Shown: positions 21,353-50,478, counted from the first letter of the stretch. The stretch: 64,000 bases of DNA from Alviniconcha marisindica (GCA_018857735.1 JABMCL010002280.1:1078501-1142500), one strand, 5' to 3'. Notes: generated by a model from the sequence alone, not told the origin. Program-made: numbers and translations.

Positions 21353-22980
21353 AATACAGTCAAGGCATGCATGCCACAAAGTTGTGTCAAGTTCATTCTC
21401 TAGGGATGGCTACTTGTCATAAATAGCTTAGGAGCCCAAGAGCACTTAATAGCAACACACATAGCAGCAGCATAGTTGAAGAGCAGCGTGCTCAGGTGAC
21501 AATCCAATTACAAGCAGATGGTTGTACAGTGGTGAGGTTTTCTCATTCATGCATTGGCTGTCTTAACTTCGTGAAATCACTGATGTGATTTGCCGAGTTG
21601 ATGGTAATTGTAGCGCCTGTGACCAACAGTTTCCAGAATTCAGCCATGTATATATTATATGGTTGAATTCTGGAAATTATATCTGTGGTTTTAGTGCAAA
21701 AGAAAGGTTTAAGAGATCCCTAAAGCCCCAGAAGGGAACTCCAATTAGTCTTTCTTTCTGTGATTGTAAGTAAGTGCCATTGCATGGGTGGATGTCATGC
21801 TCACTCTCTCCAAAACACCAGGCAGAGATATCAAAGGAGTTGGGTACTGACTGGAAACATGCCAAGCAGCAACTACCAGCTTCCCCCTCCTGATGCCTGT
21901 GCCACAGTTGATTACATCATGACCTGTCCCAGACCCCCTTTCCTTTGTGCAATATCACAAAAAGGACATGATCTGTCCAGATGGATGCCAGGGTGTTGGC
22001 CATGGCTGTTTTTGTGAACGGACCATTCCAGTCTGTGATCATGCATTATAATAAAGAGAATTTTAGGTAATCCCTTCTGCGGCAGTGCAACAGGGTAAGA
22101 AAGACACTGACCATGACAGCTTTCTCTGCTTTCAAAAGAAAGAAGATGGTGAGTGAGAGAGAAGAGAAGCATTCATCACTGCATTCATCCTAGCTCTTGT
22201 TTCACAAAACGGACTCAAAATAGAATGGAAAGACTGGTGCAAGACTTCACCGTGCAGTGGAAAGTGAAAAAGCTGCTGTATCGTCATCACCTACAGGTAG
22301 ACCAGCTGCCACCAGTATGGTGGGGCGTTGATGTTGTTAGTGGGTCGTTGTTTGGAGTTGTGTACATTTGAGTGTTTTGCTAGCACGCTGTTTTGTGGCA
22401 GCGCTGTCGTACATGTTGCATCGTCAAGTGCTTTAGGTATAATTATCTAGACTGAGTGAGAATGAAATTGTTAGTTTTAGGGTTGTGTTCTTTTGTAATT
22501 TGTTTTGTTTTGTTGTTGTGGTTGTTGTTTTCATATATCTACACCAAAGTACCAAAGTTAGACGAAGAGAACTCTAGCAGTAGCACTGAAATAATTATGC
22601 TTGTTATATGTTTTCATAAGGATGTTTTTGCTGTGTCAGCCTTTTTTTTTCTTTTTTCTTTTTTCTTTTAATGAGAAAAAAAGTCTGACAATCGCACATT
22701 GAACCAAGTTTTACTGGAAAAAACCCACAAACCCCCCACTCATGTTGGTTAGACTTGAGCACTATGAGAACTAAAGCCGGTGCCTTGTTTGCATTTTGCT
22801 GCATTTGGCATTTTTCTTGTTACCAGTGTGTCTTCAACAGCTGCATGCTCATGACATTAATGTTATCTTTTTTGAGGATGAGGATAAGGAACGAGGTCCA
22901 ACTTCTTCCATACGAAAGTCCGACAGATTTCTTCACTGCTGGGAGTGGTGCCAGGTTTTAAAGTGAATCAAAAGGAAGAG
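21353..22980. other. Intergenic sequence, no gene seen
   Basis: A short palindrome-like stretch (ccagaattcagccatgtata ... ggttgaattctgg) lies at 21,633-21,676. Otherwise I see no coding, RNA or known repeat. Confidence 0.5.
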
Positions 22981-22984
22981 ACCA

Positions 22985-23600
22985 GGGAGTGATGGGGCGG
23001 TTAGGTTGGATCCAGATGAACAGTTCACTTCAGGGCTGTTGGGACTATGAATGGTTCTGGGAGTGTTTTGGGACATAGATCCAAATGAACAGTTCACTTT
23101 AATGGACTGTTGGGACTATGAAGGGTGCTGGGAGTGTTTTGGGCCATGGATCCAAATGAACAGTTCACTTTAATGGACTGTTGGGACTATGAACGGTGCT
23201 GGGAGTGTTTTGGGACAATAAACAGTTCAGGGAGTGATGTGGTGGTTAGGCTGGATCCAAATGAACAGTTCACTTTAGGGATTGTTGGGACTCTGAACGG
23301 TGCTGAGAGTGTTTGGGTCAATAAACAGTTTAGGGAGTGGTGTGGTGGTTGGGATGGATTCCAATGAACAGTTCACTTCAAGGGCCGTTGGGACTGTGAA
23401 TGGTGCTGGTAGTGTTTTAGGACAATATACAATTTAGGGAGTGATGTGGTGGTTAGGTTGGATCCCAATGAACAGTTCACTTCAAGGGCCATTGGGACTG
23501 TGAATGGTGCTGACCTGGGAGTGTTTGGGGACAGTGAACAACAGTTCAGGGAGTGGTGGGACAAAGTGTCAGTCAAGTGGAACACTTTGGGGAGTGTTAG
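22985..23600. repeat. Complex minisatellite, units 71-105 bp
   Basis: Units contain ggatccaaatgaacagttca, ctgttgggactatgaa and ggtgctgggagtgtttt. Copies vary in length, with starts 71 apart (23,091 and 23,162) and then about 103 apart. Confidence 0.88.
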
Positions 23601-24089
23601 CTAGGACAGAGACCATCAAGACAGTTAGAGGCAAGGCAGTTATGGCTGATCCAGTTACCAGTGCGATTTCTCTTTGGATAATGAGGTCCCCCCCACCCCC
23701 CCACCGACCCACCCCCACCCCTTCCTCCCTAACATCTGAGCCACTCACAGAAATGCGTTTCCTTGTTTCTAAAAGGTTGTGCATACAATGACTACATGAA
23801 TGCTACAACTGCTAACTCTGCTGAAGGCAGAATGACACCTTAACAGTGTGAGCGTGAAGTATTCTGTGAGGTAGAAAACTTTTAATGGACCTGACGGTGC
23901 ATTTAATCATAGGGTGACACTTCAGGGAGAAAAGGAGGATCCTGCTACCAAACAGATTGTAACGTTCTTAGCATTACAGTTGGACAGCTCAGCTGTTCAG
24001 TTGCACATCATACATGGGGAGCATTATACACTGATCAACAGCTGCCTTATGGTTTTATTCCAAGACTTTTTACCATTTTCTGTTTGTTT

Positions 24090-24262
24090 GCAGGCATTAT
24101 TGCAGTACCTCTCTACTACAACAATTGCTGTGAGTGGTACAGATGAGCTCTTGGAGTGTGGTGTTCATGAGCCATACAAGTTTCTGTTTGCAGGCATTAT
24201 TGCAGTACCTCTACTCCAACAATTGCTGTGAGTGGTACAGATGAGCTCTTGGACTGTGGTGT
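24090..24262. repeat. 100-bp direct duplication
   Basis: caggcattattgcagtacct starts at 24,091 and again at 24,191. The following bases (acaattgctgtgagtggta, cagatgagctcttgga) match in both copies. Confidence 0.92.
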
Positions 24263-24299
24263 TTGTGAGCCGTTTTATTGTAGGTTTGAACCTTGTGGG

Positions 24300-24382
24300 T
24301 GCCACTGCAGCAAGGTGGGCCACTTTGGCCGAGTAGCCAGCAAGGTGCTCGGCTTGCAAGCCGACAGGTTTGAATCTTCACT
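24300..24382 (+). mobile_element. tRNA-like sequence, SINE head or tRNA pseudogene
   Basis: A box-A-like tggccgagtagccagcaag, an anticodon-stem-like cggcttgcaagccg with TGC in the loop, and a box-B-like aggtttgaatctt appear in the right order and spacing. The acceptor stem does not pair well, so a functional tRNA-Ala is unlikely. Confidence 0.55.
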
Positions 24383-25224
24383 TCTGATCACCCTATTTCT
24401 TCAAGTTAAGACCACCATTTTTTCATCTTTCAATTCTTCACCTTACACTGTTGATGAAACAGCAAACTGGATTACACTGCTAGCTTTCATTAAGACAGAA
24501 TCGTTCTCATGATGCAGTTAACAGTCTGGCACAGTTTCTGACCCACCAACCCCCCGACCCCCACTTTCTGCAATTCCAGGCAACAACAAGCTTGAAAGTT
24601 TTCATGGTCCAAGAACATTGTCTTTAATGTATAATTGTATAACCTGTACGCACACAGGACTTGGCACTGGCGAGGGCGTTGTACTGATAAATGTACATCA
24701 TTGTTATTGAGTGTGTGCACACTGCACGATGCTGTCACCATCCCAAAAGATGGTCCGACTCTCTCAGTCCACGTTGGTGTTAACCTCAGCATGTGACATA
24801 CAAACCACCACCTGTCCTGCCAGCTGTACCGAAATAACACCATTCCCATGATGCTCCTCTACCTTCCTACTCTCGTAGGGTTGGCCTTTCTTCCAAACAA
24901 TGCAGCTTGTAATTCTCGTTGCACCCTATTCATAAAGATCGCCCATTTTTTGCCCCCCCTTCCCCCCCCCCCCTCCTCCATACATTTTACTGTTCAGATT
25001 TGTGTTTCTGTTCATTTTTGTTTTTGTTTTTTAATCTTGAAGCTGGACTGTACAAACTTAATTGTGTTATGTGCCAGCAGTCAAACCTTCAGTTACACCA
25101 GAACTATAAACATGTGTGTATATATTATCAACAATTAAAGTTGTCCCGTCATTCTGCATCCATGTTTCAAAACAATCAAAAACAGAAAATGAATGCCTGA
25201 TGTTAGTCTCATCCTCCAAAGATG

Positions 25225-25256
25225 TCGGGGGGGGAGGGGGGGGGGGGGGGGGGGTC
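25225..25256. repeat. Poly-G tract
   Basis: Nearly 30 consecutive G broken by a single A. It is quadruplex-prone, and its length is likely unreliable in the assembly. Confidence 0.9.
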
Positions 25257-26946
25257 GAGTCCCACTGAGGCAGTTAGAAGGCCAAAAGTGTTTTCACTTT
25301 GTTGTACAACAGTGCCATATGATACGAAAGTACACAGAGTGAACAAGCAAGCCAGTGTGTGTATATTCCTCTTTGGAACCCATTGTTATTATCTTGTTTT
25401 GTTTTTCTTCTTCTTTTTCTTTTAATGTGAAAGAAGATTGGCCATTTTTGCTCTCAGATTCTGTGGTGTGTCTGACAGTCCTGCAGGAAGTGTTCCACCC
25501 TTACAGGCGATGTACTGCAGTGGCGCACCAAAGTGTCTCCAATGCCCAATGTTGTGAACTTACGGTTGCCCCAGTCTTGAATGTCGCTAGTACCTGTCCC
25601 TGATGCTGATGTCTGAGATAATGACGCATTGAAATTCTTCACTTTTAATACCTGTTTTTTGTTTGTTTGTTTTTTAATCAAATTTCACAGGGCCTTCAAA
25701 GAAATACTGGAGCTTTCTTGTGGAAAAACTGTATTTTTGTGAACATTTTGTACATTTTATGGTTTAAAAACAAAAACAAATTGATTTTATCATGTCATAG
25801 TGGCTGCTGAAACTGAGAAGAGAATGGATTTGCGCAAAGCTGGGGGAGGGAGTCTTAATTACCCCCAGTAACAGTAAGCAACTTTTGAGTCTGTTCACAA
25901 AGCAGTTGTTCATGTTCAAGATGGTGTTGTTAAGTAAACCAAGTTGAAAAGAAACTGGTCTTTTTTCTTCTTTCTTTATTCCTTTTCATGTCTGTGTGTG
26001 TGCGTTCAAGAGAGAGAGTGGTTGGTGTGAGGAGGAGGGCTGTGATGGGGGTCAGGAGGAAGGGGGAAGGGGAAGAGGTGGGGGGAAGTTGTGTGTGTGT
26101 GTGTGTGGGGGGGGGGGGGGTGAGGTGTGTGCACAAGAGCAAATATGTGTTGTTCGCATTGCACCATTCACAATAACAATAATGTGCATGTAAAGTGCCT
26201 AACCTGTAGCAGCACTTAGGTACGTACAAATATTTTACACATGTATCTTTTAAGACAAAAATTCAGTTGTGCAGACACCTGCACACATACATAATTATGG
26301 CAGTGGAACTTTGTGAAAAGAGACATTCAACACAGAAAACCTAAGAACTGTTGCATGTTTATTCAGTATTATCTAGCAATAGATGTGGTTGGCAAAGCAG
26401 TTACATGACCTAAAACAAAAAACAAAAAATCAGCACAACATTAAGTCTTCAAACTCTGACTAAATGTACTTCAACAATACTTCATATTGCACACACTGTT
26501 TCTTTACATTTACAGGTGTTTCACTTGCAACAAACACTGTAATGAAAACGTCACAACACCCAATTCCATGCAGGATACTCCATAATATACAATGAAACGT
26601 GCACGGGTCTAAGTTGGCCCCCACAGACTCCCTGAAACTTTGATTTTAAAAAACCCTGCTCAAACAGCAATTCCTGTGCTGATTCAGACTAACAACAGGT
26701 TGTGCCTGAAAACCGCAGTTTATATAGTGTAAACTTCTAGCATGATTTTGCCTCTTACCATACACAAATACAAAGAATGGAGAAGATGCAAACCTTGCAC
26801 TCACGCTTATTGGGGGGGGGGGGGGGGGATTTTATTTTATTTTCATGTTGCACATTTTTATTTTCTGGCATCACATTTTAGGGGGGGAGGTTCAGAAGTG
26901 TTAGGAAATGGGACACAAAAATTCAATTCCTCGATCTGGCAGGCAT

Positions 26947-26952
26947 TTTATT
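26947..26952 (-). terminator. Candidate polyadenylation signal for myotubularin
   Basis: TTTATT on the plus strand reads AATAAA on the minus strand. It would imply a 2.6-kb 3'UTR. Other AATAAA motifs lie nearby (about 26,830 and 26,360). This is weak evidence. Confidence 0.2.
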
Positions 26953-27064
26953 CCTCGAGCCCTAACTGGACCTGACCTGAACCCCAACTTTGCTCCCATG
27001 AACCTACTCCCCACCCGACCTCAGCTAAAGTCTAGCTATTTTATCACACCCAAACATGTGTCAT

Positions 27065-27385
27065 TTTTTATATAAAAGACACCGGTCAATCTGCCAAAAG
27101 TGCAGGTGGCAGGTTACAGCTAAACACGCATACACCTTACGTATGTGGCTTTGCATGAAATGACATGGTGCATGGTTGTATGGTGTACACAGAACGCGCC
27201 GAGATAGCAGCAGTTTCTTGTGGCACCAGTCATGCCAGCGCTGTAAGTACACCACTTCGGTGGATATTCAAAAACGCGCTATAAAAAGCTATTCACTCAT
27301 GTAGAATCACATGCGAGCGCAGTGAGTGCTCAACAGCAGAGAACAGCGCTATATAAAAGCTATCAATAATAATAATAATAGTGAT
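27065..27385 (+). mobile_element. SINE family C, 5'-truncated copy
   Basis: It matches 2,320-2,620 closely: gtgcaggtggcaggttacag, cacgcatacaccttacgtat, tcaaaaacgcgctataaaaa and acatgcgagcgcagtgag. It ends in (aat)n. The tRNA head is missing. Confidence 0.85.
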
Positions 27386-27504
27386 TACACACTTGTCTAT
27401 TTTCCTTTATAGATGGAATTGCGCCACTAGTTGGGGATACTGGCCTGTATTTGGGAATCCCTCGGTCTATAACAGAAGAATAAGAGCAAAGTTTGCCCCC
27501 TGAC

Positions 27505-27865
27505 CCATACCTTGCCCCCCCCCCCCCCCCCCCCATGCCCCCTGAAAAACCAACTTTGCCTCATGGGTCTAACCAAACCCCATAAATTCTGACCCTTTGT
27601 GCCCTTTACTTAACCTTGCCCCTCTGAACCCTGACCTTCACCCCATGGGCCTAACCAAACCCTATAAATCCTGACCTTTTGTGCCTCTCTGAACCCTGAC
27701 TGTTGCCCCATGGGTCTAACCAAACCCTATAAATTCTGACCCTTTGTGCCCTGGACTTAACCTTGCCCCTCTAAACTCTGACCTTTGCCCCATAGATCTG
27801 ACCATGCCCTCTGAACCTTGGCTTAATTACCCCCTGTACTTGACCTCGCCCCCTGAAAACCAGGT
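27505..27865. repeat. Pyrimidine-rich tandem repeat of about 80 bp
   Basis: Blocks of aaccaaaccctataaattct, gaccctttgtgcc, cttaaccttgcccctct and gaaccctgacctttgcccca recur three to four times. Confidence 0.85.
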
Positions 27866-29524
27866 ATTCCCCCTGGATCTACCGGGGTGTTGGTCCATCA
27901 GAGCCCGAATCTCCAGCTTGATGTTGTGAGAATCAAAACTGTCAACTTTCACTCCTGAAGCAGCTGAATCTCTGTGCACACAGGATGTGATCACAGTTGC
28001 GTGGTGGGGTGTTATGGGTTTCATACCCTTTGAAAGAAACCAAGACATATTCAGCACCAAAACATGCATACCACACACAAAAATAGAATGACTGTGTCAA
28101 TCACGAGACAGTGCTTTCATTTGCTTTCACTTATATATATTAAAAAGAAATAATAATAAATACATTAATGCTGGTACAGTTTTCAAACCTCAGAAGACCT
28201 GGCCTTGTACATCTTATCTGTCTCCAGCAACACTCAGCAAACATCTGAATCTGTTCCAAGACTTTACCTAAATCCAATAAAGGATGACTGTCCCCCCCCC
28301 ACCCCCACCCCCCCCCTCAAAAATACATGACCAAATCCACATACAAAAAAACACACCAAAGACCGCCAAGGTCGCATATCATAATTGTGGTGACTTTTTA
28401 AAATGTTTTACAGCTCACACGAAGAAGAGGATCCCTCATTATAAATTCATGTCCCAGGTTGTAAACACAAACAGCTTAGCACTCAAACAGCAATGGTTTT
28501 CCAAAACTACTCTCCCAACCCCACCATTCTGCTTCTTCTACTGCTTTCATCTCTGTTGTTGTCGTTGCTGCTGTTGTGAGTACCACATCACTATCAGGCA
28601 TGTATCCTAAGCGCAGAAATAAGAGGCATTTGAAAGAAAGGTCTGCATAGATTGTTTACTGCACATTTGCATGACTTCCGCATAGCCACATCAAGCAATG
28701 GTGACCTTGGTATCAGCACCACATAAGCCAGTACATTCTTCTAACAACAGCAGTAATGCAAAGAAAACCACGCAAATAAGTCAATAAGAAACAACAACCT
28801 ATTAAAGAAGACTGGACCTTTCCAGATTTCTAAAAGCCCCCATCACAAAATGTAAACCAGTTTTTCTTAACTCGTGGGTACTGACCAAGTTGTCATCCTC
28901 CACATGAAGAAAACATTGTATGTGCACCAGGAAATATCACTACACACTAAACAGAACTTTTCAATGTGAAAAAGCCTAAGACATGAGCATAATTAGCACT
29001 ACTGTTCTTGAAAAGCTGTGAAACCATCTCCGCACAAAACGGGTGCTGCTTCAGCTTAAGATGATTTTTTGTATACAAACAGGGATGCAACAGCTGGCTT
29101 ACTTGAAAACCAACGTTCTGTGTGCTCTCCTTTGCGTCAGTGTTCTCAAAATGAACATTCTGCTGGTTAGCTTAGGCTCACCTTCAGGATGAACCTATGG
29201 TGAAAACTGCACCACCAGTGCATGACATTCTCTAGCACATAAAGGGTTAATCGAAATTTGAAAAAAAGAATCAGAATCAAAAACAACCCCCCTCCCCCCA
29301 CCCCACCCATTCTCCACCATATAAAAAAGACACCAATAAAAAAGTATTAAAAAAAAACTCCCTGTGGTGTTCTGTTTCTACCATCCGCATACATCACGAT
29401 GCTTGCCAAATCATCAAGCATCACAAATATTTTCCTGCTGAGCGGTGAAGATGACGATAACAGCCACAGGCTGGAGTCCAACAGTGAGAGGGATGACAGG
29501 GTGCACCTAGCGGTGGGGGCTGCT
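27866..29524 (-). other. Probable 3'UTR of the myotubularin gene
   Basis: Non-coding sequence downstream of the stop at 29,525. It includes a C-run (28,292-28,316) and AT-rich stretches. No minus-strand AATAAA is seen in the first 1.5 kb. No other gene recognised. Confidence 0.4.
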
Positions 29525-46008
<16,484 letters not shown>

Positions 46009-46080
46009 CGCTGATTCAATGAACGTCAAATATTTTCAGGTGAAAAACGCCAAATAAAAGCTCAATCAAACAAGCGAATC

Positions 46081-46135
46081 CTCCTTCCGTCTGCTTCTGG
46101 TGGCCATCTTGATTCCACATCAAGGGAGATAACTT
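46081..46135 (-). promoter_or_regulatory. Candidate MTMR2 promoter/5'UTR elements (YY1-like)
   Basis: On the minus strand, upstream of the ATG, aatcaagatggccacc (YY1-like AAGATGGCC at 46,110-46,102) is followed by gacggaaggagg, an ETS-like GGAA. YY1 motifs in this orientation are typical just downstream of animal transcription starts. Next to it is caagggagataactttc, a motif that is frequent in molluscan DNA. There is no TATA box. Confidence 0.5.
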
Positions 46136-47416
46136 TCCGACATTTTAGTTAATCGGTTAATGTCGTCTGTACTCACACCCGATACGATGAGTGAGCGGTT
46201 TCTTCATTTGTTCTGAATGCTGTCGGAATCCCTTCGTCCGGGTAAAAATCCAGTTGATGGTGCTAAACATCCTACATTAATAACAGGTCTCCAGCTTGGC
46301 CAAATAAAAGCCGCTACAACTGAAGAATCCATCATTTTACTCAGTGAGGTGATATTCAGTCTTTGCAATCTGTTCAGTACTTGGTACCGGCCTTTGCTGC
46401 GTTTTTCAGTTGTTGTTTTCTTCTTCTTTTCGCCTGGTTCTTATTGTGTGGCACTCATGACCGACTCGGCCGGCGTGGAAAAGCAGCCTGCTCCGGTCGG
46501 CAGCGCCCGGCGTTCTAGTGGCCGGACAACTTGATCCCGGCCGACAGTCGCCGCCACGGCACTACCGCCGCGTACCTCAGTCCTCGAGTTTCGGACCACT
46601 GGTGACATTCTGGGAATAGACCAACGCGAATAAACAGGCCTAACCTGCACGATCAGGTCTACTTTTTCAGTAAATCATTATGTACCACATGCATGCTAAC
46701 TTCTGTAAACTTAACTTCAGTTATCCCGCGGTGACTGGGCGTATTGAAGCTGAGCGGCGGCGGCGGCAAGACTGGATGAACCTTCCAACTGACTGACTGA
46801 CTTGCAGAAAACAGGCTGGCAAGAGTCCCATCACTGACCTTCTATAACTGAAAATGACAGGACAAACCAGTACTCCATGGCTGGGCACATGTGAAACTGA
46901 ACGCTGAAGAGATAATAGGCGGATTGTCAGGTCCGTGACACCCAGCGCGGCAACTGACACCGGCTGAATATGCTCAGTGACATCACATGACGCGGCGGGT
47001 CCGCGAACTTTCCGGTAACTTGAATGGTTCATCAGTTTTTTTGTGCAACACTGACCAACATTTTAATCAGTCGACCGAGTCATGTTTGCGGAACTTTGAC
47101 CAATAGGCTATAGCGACAATATAAACACAGTTGAGACTGTAATTTTCAACTGGGGGGAACAAAAAGAAAAACGCAAAAACAAAAACAAACTTGAAACCTA
47201 CTGAAACGACTCCTGCACAACTTCAGTAGAAACTGGTGCAAACGCGGAAGAGGATCAGTCGAAAACAAATTAACAAAATTAAGTAGCTTCCCGCTTGTAC
47301 TTTATCCTTGTACTGATTACCGGCGTGAACACAGGAAAGCTTTATGTCATTAAAAATAAACGGTGTATAGGTGTACGCCCAAACATGATATCCCTACTGA
47401 AACTGAGAGCAACGGT
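46136..47416. other. Sequence upstream of MTMR2, no gene assigned
   Basis: It is GC-richer than average around 46,440-46,600 and 46,740-47,000. Open frames exist but none resembles a known protein or is flanked by convincing splice sites. Confidence 0.45.
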
Positions 47417-47500
47417 CATGTGCTGTCGCAACGACATAGAGATGTGTCGAGAGTATTGACTGAACGCGACTGTAACTTGCTGACACGTCTGTGTCAGTGA

Positions 47501-47974
47501 CCCAGAAAACTTGCCGGGTCCGATTCGCATCCGCCGGGTCCGGACTCATAAGGTGGGAAGCAATAGGCCAAAAGGGGGCCAGATGATTCTTGCACACCGG
47601 CTTGCTTCCGGACCGGATTCGTTTGGCCAAAACCTGACACAGTCAGCCAGAACTAAATCGGACACGGGCTGGTTTTGCACAATATTATCCGGGTCTTATG
47701 TGGATGAACGGGACCGATGATTCCCGCACTAGCGGCTTGCTTCCAGACCAGATGCGTTTGGCCAAACCCTGACCAGGCCATCCAGATCAGATCCAGATTG
47801 GTTGTACACAATATGATCCATGCCTTCTTTGGAAAAACGGAACTGAAATGGACGCGGGAAGTCGGATCCGTCATATACTATCCGGCCCGATTCCGGCAGC
47901 ACCGCGCTGGCCGCAATGGCCAAAACTGGCCGTAACCAAAACGCTTCCGGATCGGATCCGGCATGTTTACTGGG
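47501..47974. mobile_element. MITE-like element, left-arm copy
   Basis: 474 bp with imperfect terminal inverted repeats: cccagaaaacttgccgggtc at the left and the reverse complement of cccagtaaacatgccggatc at the right. The bases tga flank both ends, a possible 3-bp target duplication. Inside are direct modules of about 150 bp (gcttgcttccg, gtttggccaaa, ctggttttgcacaatat). No coding capacity. Confidence 0.7.
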
Positions 47975-47999
47975 TGACGTTAACTTAAAATCAGTGAAC

Positions 48000-48420
48000 A
48001 ACTCCTAAACTGACAACAACAGAGTCAAAAACATTTGAATCAGCATAGTTGCGGAGAAAAAGTATTACTCAGCTGCTAGTGACTTAGTAATTACTTTTTA
48101 GTGATCAAAATAATGCAAGACGCCTGTAATGTTTGAACCCTTGTTGTAGTGTACATTATGTGTTAGCTGTTTCGCTTCTCGGCGTCTCATTTTTCATCGT
48201 TTTTCACCGTTTAACTGTTGTTTAAATGTTGTTTTGTGGTTTGACAAAGAAGATTACCCCCAAAATTGCAGATTGTATTTTTGTCCTAATAAACAACGTT
48301 CTGTTGGACCTTTTATGTGTTTGGATCTTGTTTTAGAACGCTAGCGGTCATTCTTTCTTTCAGATGATTTGTTAAACTTGGTGAATAAAGAATCTGAATC
48401 TGAATCTTTATACTGACTTT
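48000..48420 (+). mobile_element. Retroelement-like 3' tail with (TGAATC)n, left copy
   Basis: A T-rich 3'UTR-like stretch ends in gtgaataaagaatctgaatc + tgaatct. Simple hexamer tails after AATAAA are typical of CR1/Jockey-like LINE ends. The reverse-complement copy is at about 52,020-52,440. Confidence 0.55.
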
Positions 48421-48842
48421 AGACTAAACTGAACATTGCCTTAGTAACGATTCCGAGCTGCGGGACTGCTGCTGGGTGTGACTGACAGTGAACAACGCCA
48501 TCTTGCTCGCCTGACCGACACTAAATGTAGCATGCCGGATACGATTCGCATTCCATCTCATTTGATCGGCTCCGAAGCGAGAGGGCCGGGTGATTCTTGC
48601 GGCACACCAGCTTGCTTCCGAACCGGATCCATTTGGCCAAACTGACCTGACAAAGTCAGCCAGAACCAGATCGGATCTAGGCTGGTCACGTTTTGCACAG
48701 CCTATGATCCGAGCTGTCTGTGGAAGAACGCAACCGAGTCTGGTGTGGGAAACTGGTAGCGGGCCGGTTGCCGCGTTCTGCTAGAACAGGGCCGGATGAT
48801 TCTCGGTTGCATACCGGATTGCTTCCCGTAGTTATATGGCTA

Positions 48843-49390
48843 TATGTACAAACGACCATCATCATCACCATCAGTAACCACCGTTACAGTCGTGACGGCG
48901 GCTACAGAGGAGAGACTGAACGTGAGTCGTCGCCGACGACGCCGACAGCAGCCACAACATTGACAGCAGAGGCGGTCGCAGCAGCAGCAGCAGCACCTAC
49001 ACGACTGTGACCTCCACCACCACCACCACCACCAACACGGCCAGAAGCAACAACAGAGCCTGCAGTGAAGTGGAGGCTGTGTGGGGGATTACGACGAGCC
49101 AGGCCAACCCCTCTTCCGTCACTACGGCGAGAGATTTCTTCAGCCCCGTCGTCTCAATCCATCCAGTCTGGGCGGGAGCGGCATCGCGGCACCACCCGGC
49201 GTCACATACAGCTGCAGCGTCACTACGGCGTCAGTTCGGGTACACGCAATGTAAGTAAACGTGGTGGCTTAACGTCCACAGAAACCATAAGGCTTATTAA
49301 GGATGGGGGGAGGAGGGTATGGAGGTGGGGGAAGAGAGAGTATATATACCTGTCGCTACACTGTCACCACCAGAATGACCTGCATTAAGA
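48843..49390 (+). repeat. Left arm of the inner palindrome
   Basis: It matches 49,545-50,072 in reverse complement: accatcatcatcaccatcag, accaccgttacagtcgtgac, tcgtcgccgacgacgccgac, cactacggcg. The palindrome sits inside the outer inverted repeat. The inner third of the arm is part of a family A SINE. Confidence 0.87.
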
Positions 49391-49556
49391 TGGGCAGCGA
49401 TGAGAGCCATTTTAATGTTTGATTGAGAGGGACAAAGTGACAAGACAGTGTCCACAAACCACAACTTTTGAAGAGAAAGGAGAGCCGAAGCGGTATCGAA
49501 CCGAGGTCCTTCCGCTTACCAGCCTACCGCCTTACCCTTAGGCCAAACCGGCTCTG
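49251..49556 (-). mobile_element. SINE family A copy at the palindrome centre
   Basis: It matches 10,705-11,040: taagtaaacgtggtggctta tail end, ctgtcaccaccagaatgacc, agagccattttaatgtttga, and the tRNA-like head (gccgaagcggtatcgaaccg ... ggccaaaccggctct). Confidence 0.88.
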
Positions 49557-50072
49557 GTGGTGACAGCGTAGCGATAGGTATATACTCTCTCTCTTCCCCC
49601 ACCTCCATACCCCCCTCCCCCCATTCTCCCCGTCCTTAACAAGCCTTATCAGGTGTCTGTGGACATTAAGCACTATGTTTACTTACATTGCGTGTACCCG
49701 AATTGACGCCGCAATGACGCTGCAGTTGTATGTGACGGTGGTGCGATGCTCCCAGACTGGATGGATGGAGACGACGGGGCTGAAGAAATCTCTCGGTAGT
49801 CATGACGGAAGAGGGGTTGGCCTGGCTCGTAATCCCCCAGCCTCCACTTCACTGCAGGCCCTGTTGTTGCTTCTGGTGTTGTTGTTGGTGGTGGTGGAGG
49901 TTACAATCGTGTAGGTGCTGCTGCTGCTGCGGCCGCCTCTGCTGTCAATCTTGTGGCTGCTGTCGGCGTCGTCGGCGATGACTCATGTTCAGTCTCTCCT
50001 CTGTAGCCACCGTCACGACTGTAACGGTGGTTACTGATGGTGGTGATGATGGTCGCTTGTATATATACCTCT
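49545..50072 (-). repeat. Right arm of the inner palindrome
   Basis: Reverse complement of 48,843-49,390. It starts with a second, tail-only family A SINE in opposite orientation (49,556-49,680), followed by the gac/ctg-rich arm ending near 50,072. Confidence 0.87.
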
Positions 50073-50134
50073 ATTCTCCGATCTCGAGCAGACTCACTGC
50101 GGCGCGGCTTTTGTCGCATGTGATTCTCATTGAA

Positions 50135-50345
50135 ATAGTAAGTAAACATGGTGCTTAACGTCCACAGAAACCATAAGGCTTATTAGGGACGGGCTCATTG
50201 AAATGAGTGACTGTCCCTTTTTATAGCGCGTTTTGATAATCCACCGTAACTATTAGTTATGTCATTCAACGGAAACCATAAGGTTTTATTAGGGACGGGG
50301 AGCCCAGGACGGCCACCTCGACTTTCACACAGCTCCTGAGCTCTG
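50135..50345 (-). mobile_element. SINE tail fragments, families A and B
   Basis: The family A tail is at 50,139-50,192 (taagtaaacatggtgcttaa, cgtccacagaaaccataagg). The family B piece is at 50,262-50,345 (gaaaccataaggttttatta ... cgactttcacacagctcctg). Confidence 0.78.
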
Positions 50346-50478
50346 AAACCCAAGGACATTAAATCCAGTATTACTCACTGTTATTAACGTGACTAACTTG
50401 TGCTTGTCCATTCATTCCAGTGGCTGTTCAGATGCTTCTCCATTCATTCATACCGCCGAAATGCTCTCTCTCCCATCC

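Larger units (their letters stand above)
24383..27060. other. Intergenic sequence with G/C homopolymer tracts
   Basis: Contains a poly-C run at about 24,955-24,973, the G-run at 25,225, (tg)n plus g-run at 26,090-26,120 and a g-run at 26,812-26,828. No gene seen. The outer part could belong to the myotubularin 3'UTR. Confidence 0.45.
47417..48838 (+). repeat. Left arm of a large inverted repeat
   Basis: It matches 51,553-53,037 in reverse complement along its whole length, with roughly 10% differences and small indels. Order: catgtgctgtcgcaacgaca outer edge, MITE-like element, LINE-like tail ending in (tgaatc)n at about 48,414, gactgctgctgggtgtgact, then ccggataattc-type modules. The arms are clearly diverged, which argues against an assembly fold-back artefact. 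Confidence 0.88.

Noticed and set aside
24165..24512. Possible coding exon near the 100-bp duplication
   Set aside because: Short open frames only, with a tRNA-like sequence inside and no splice-consistent partners.
46217..46534. ORF of 105 residues upstream of MTMR2, possible divergent gene
   Set aside because: No recognisable domain. The first half is low-complexity and hydrophobic (FSVVVFFFFS), and there is no supporting exon.
46721..47032. Minus-strand ORF of 103 residues
   Set aside because: No family resemblance, no splice context, and close to the repeat island.
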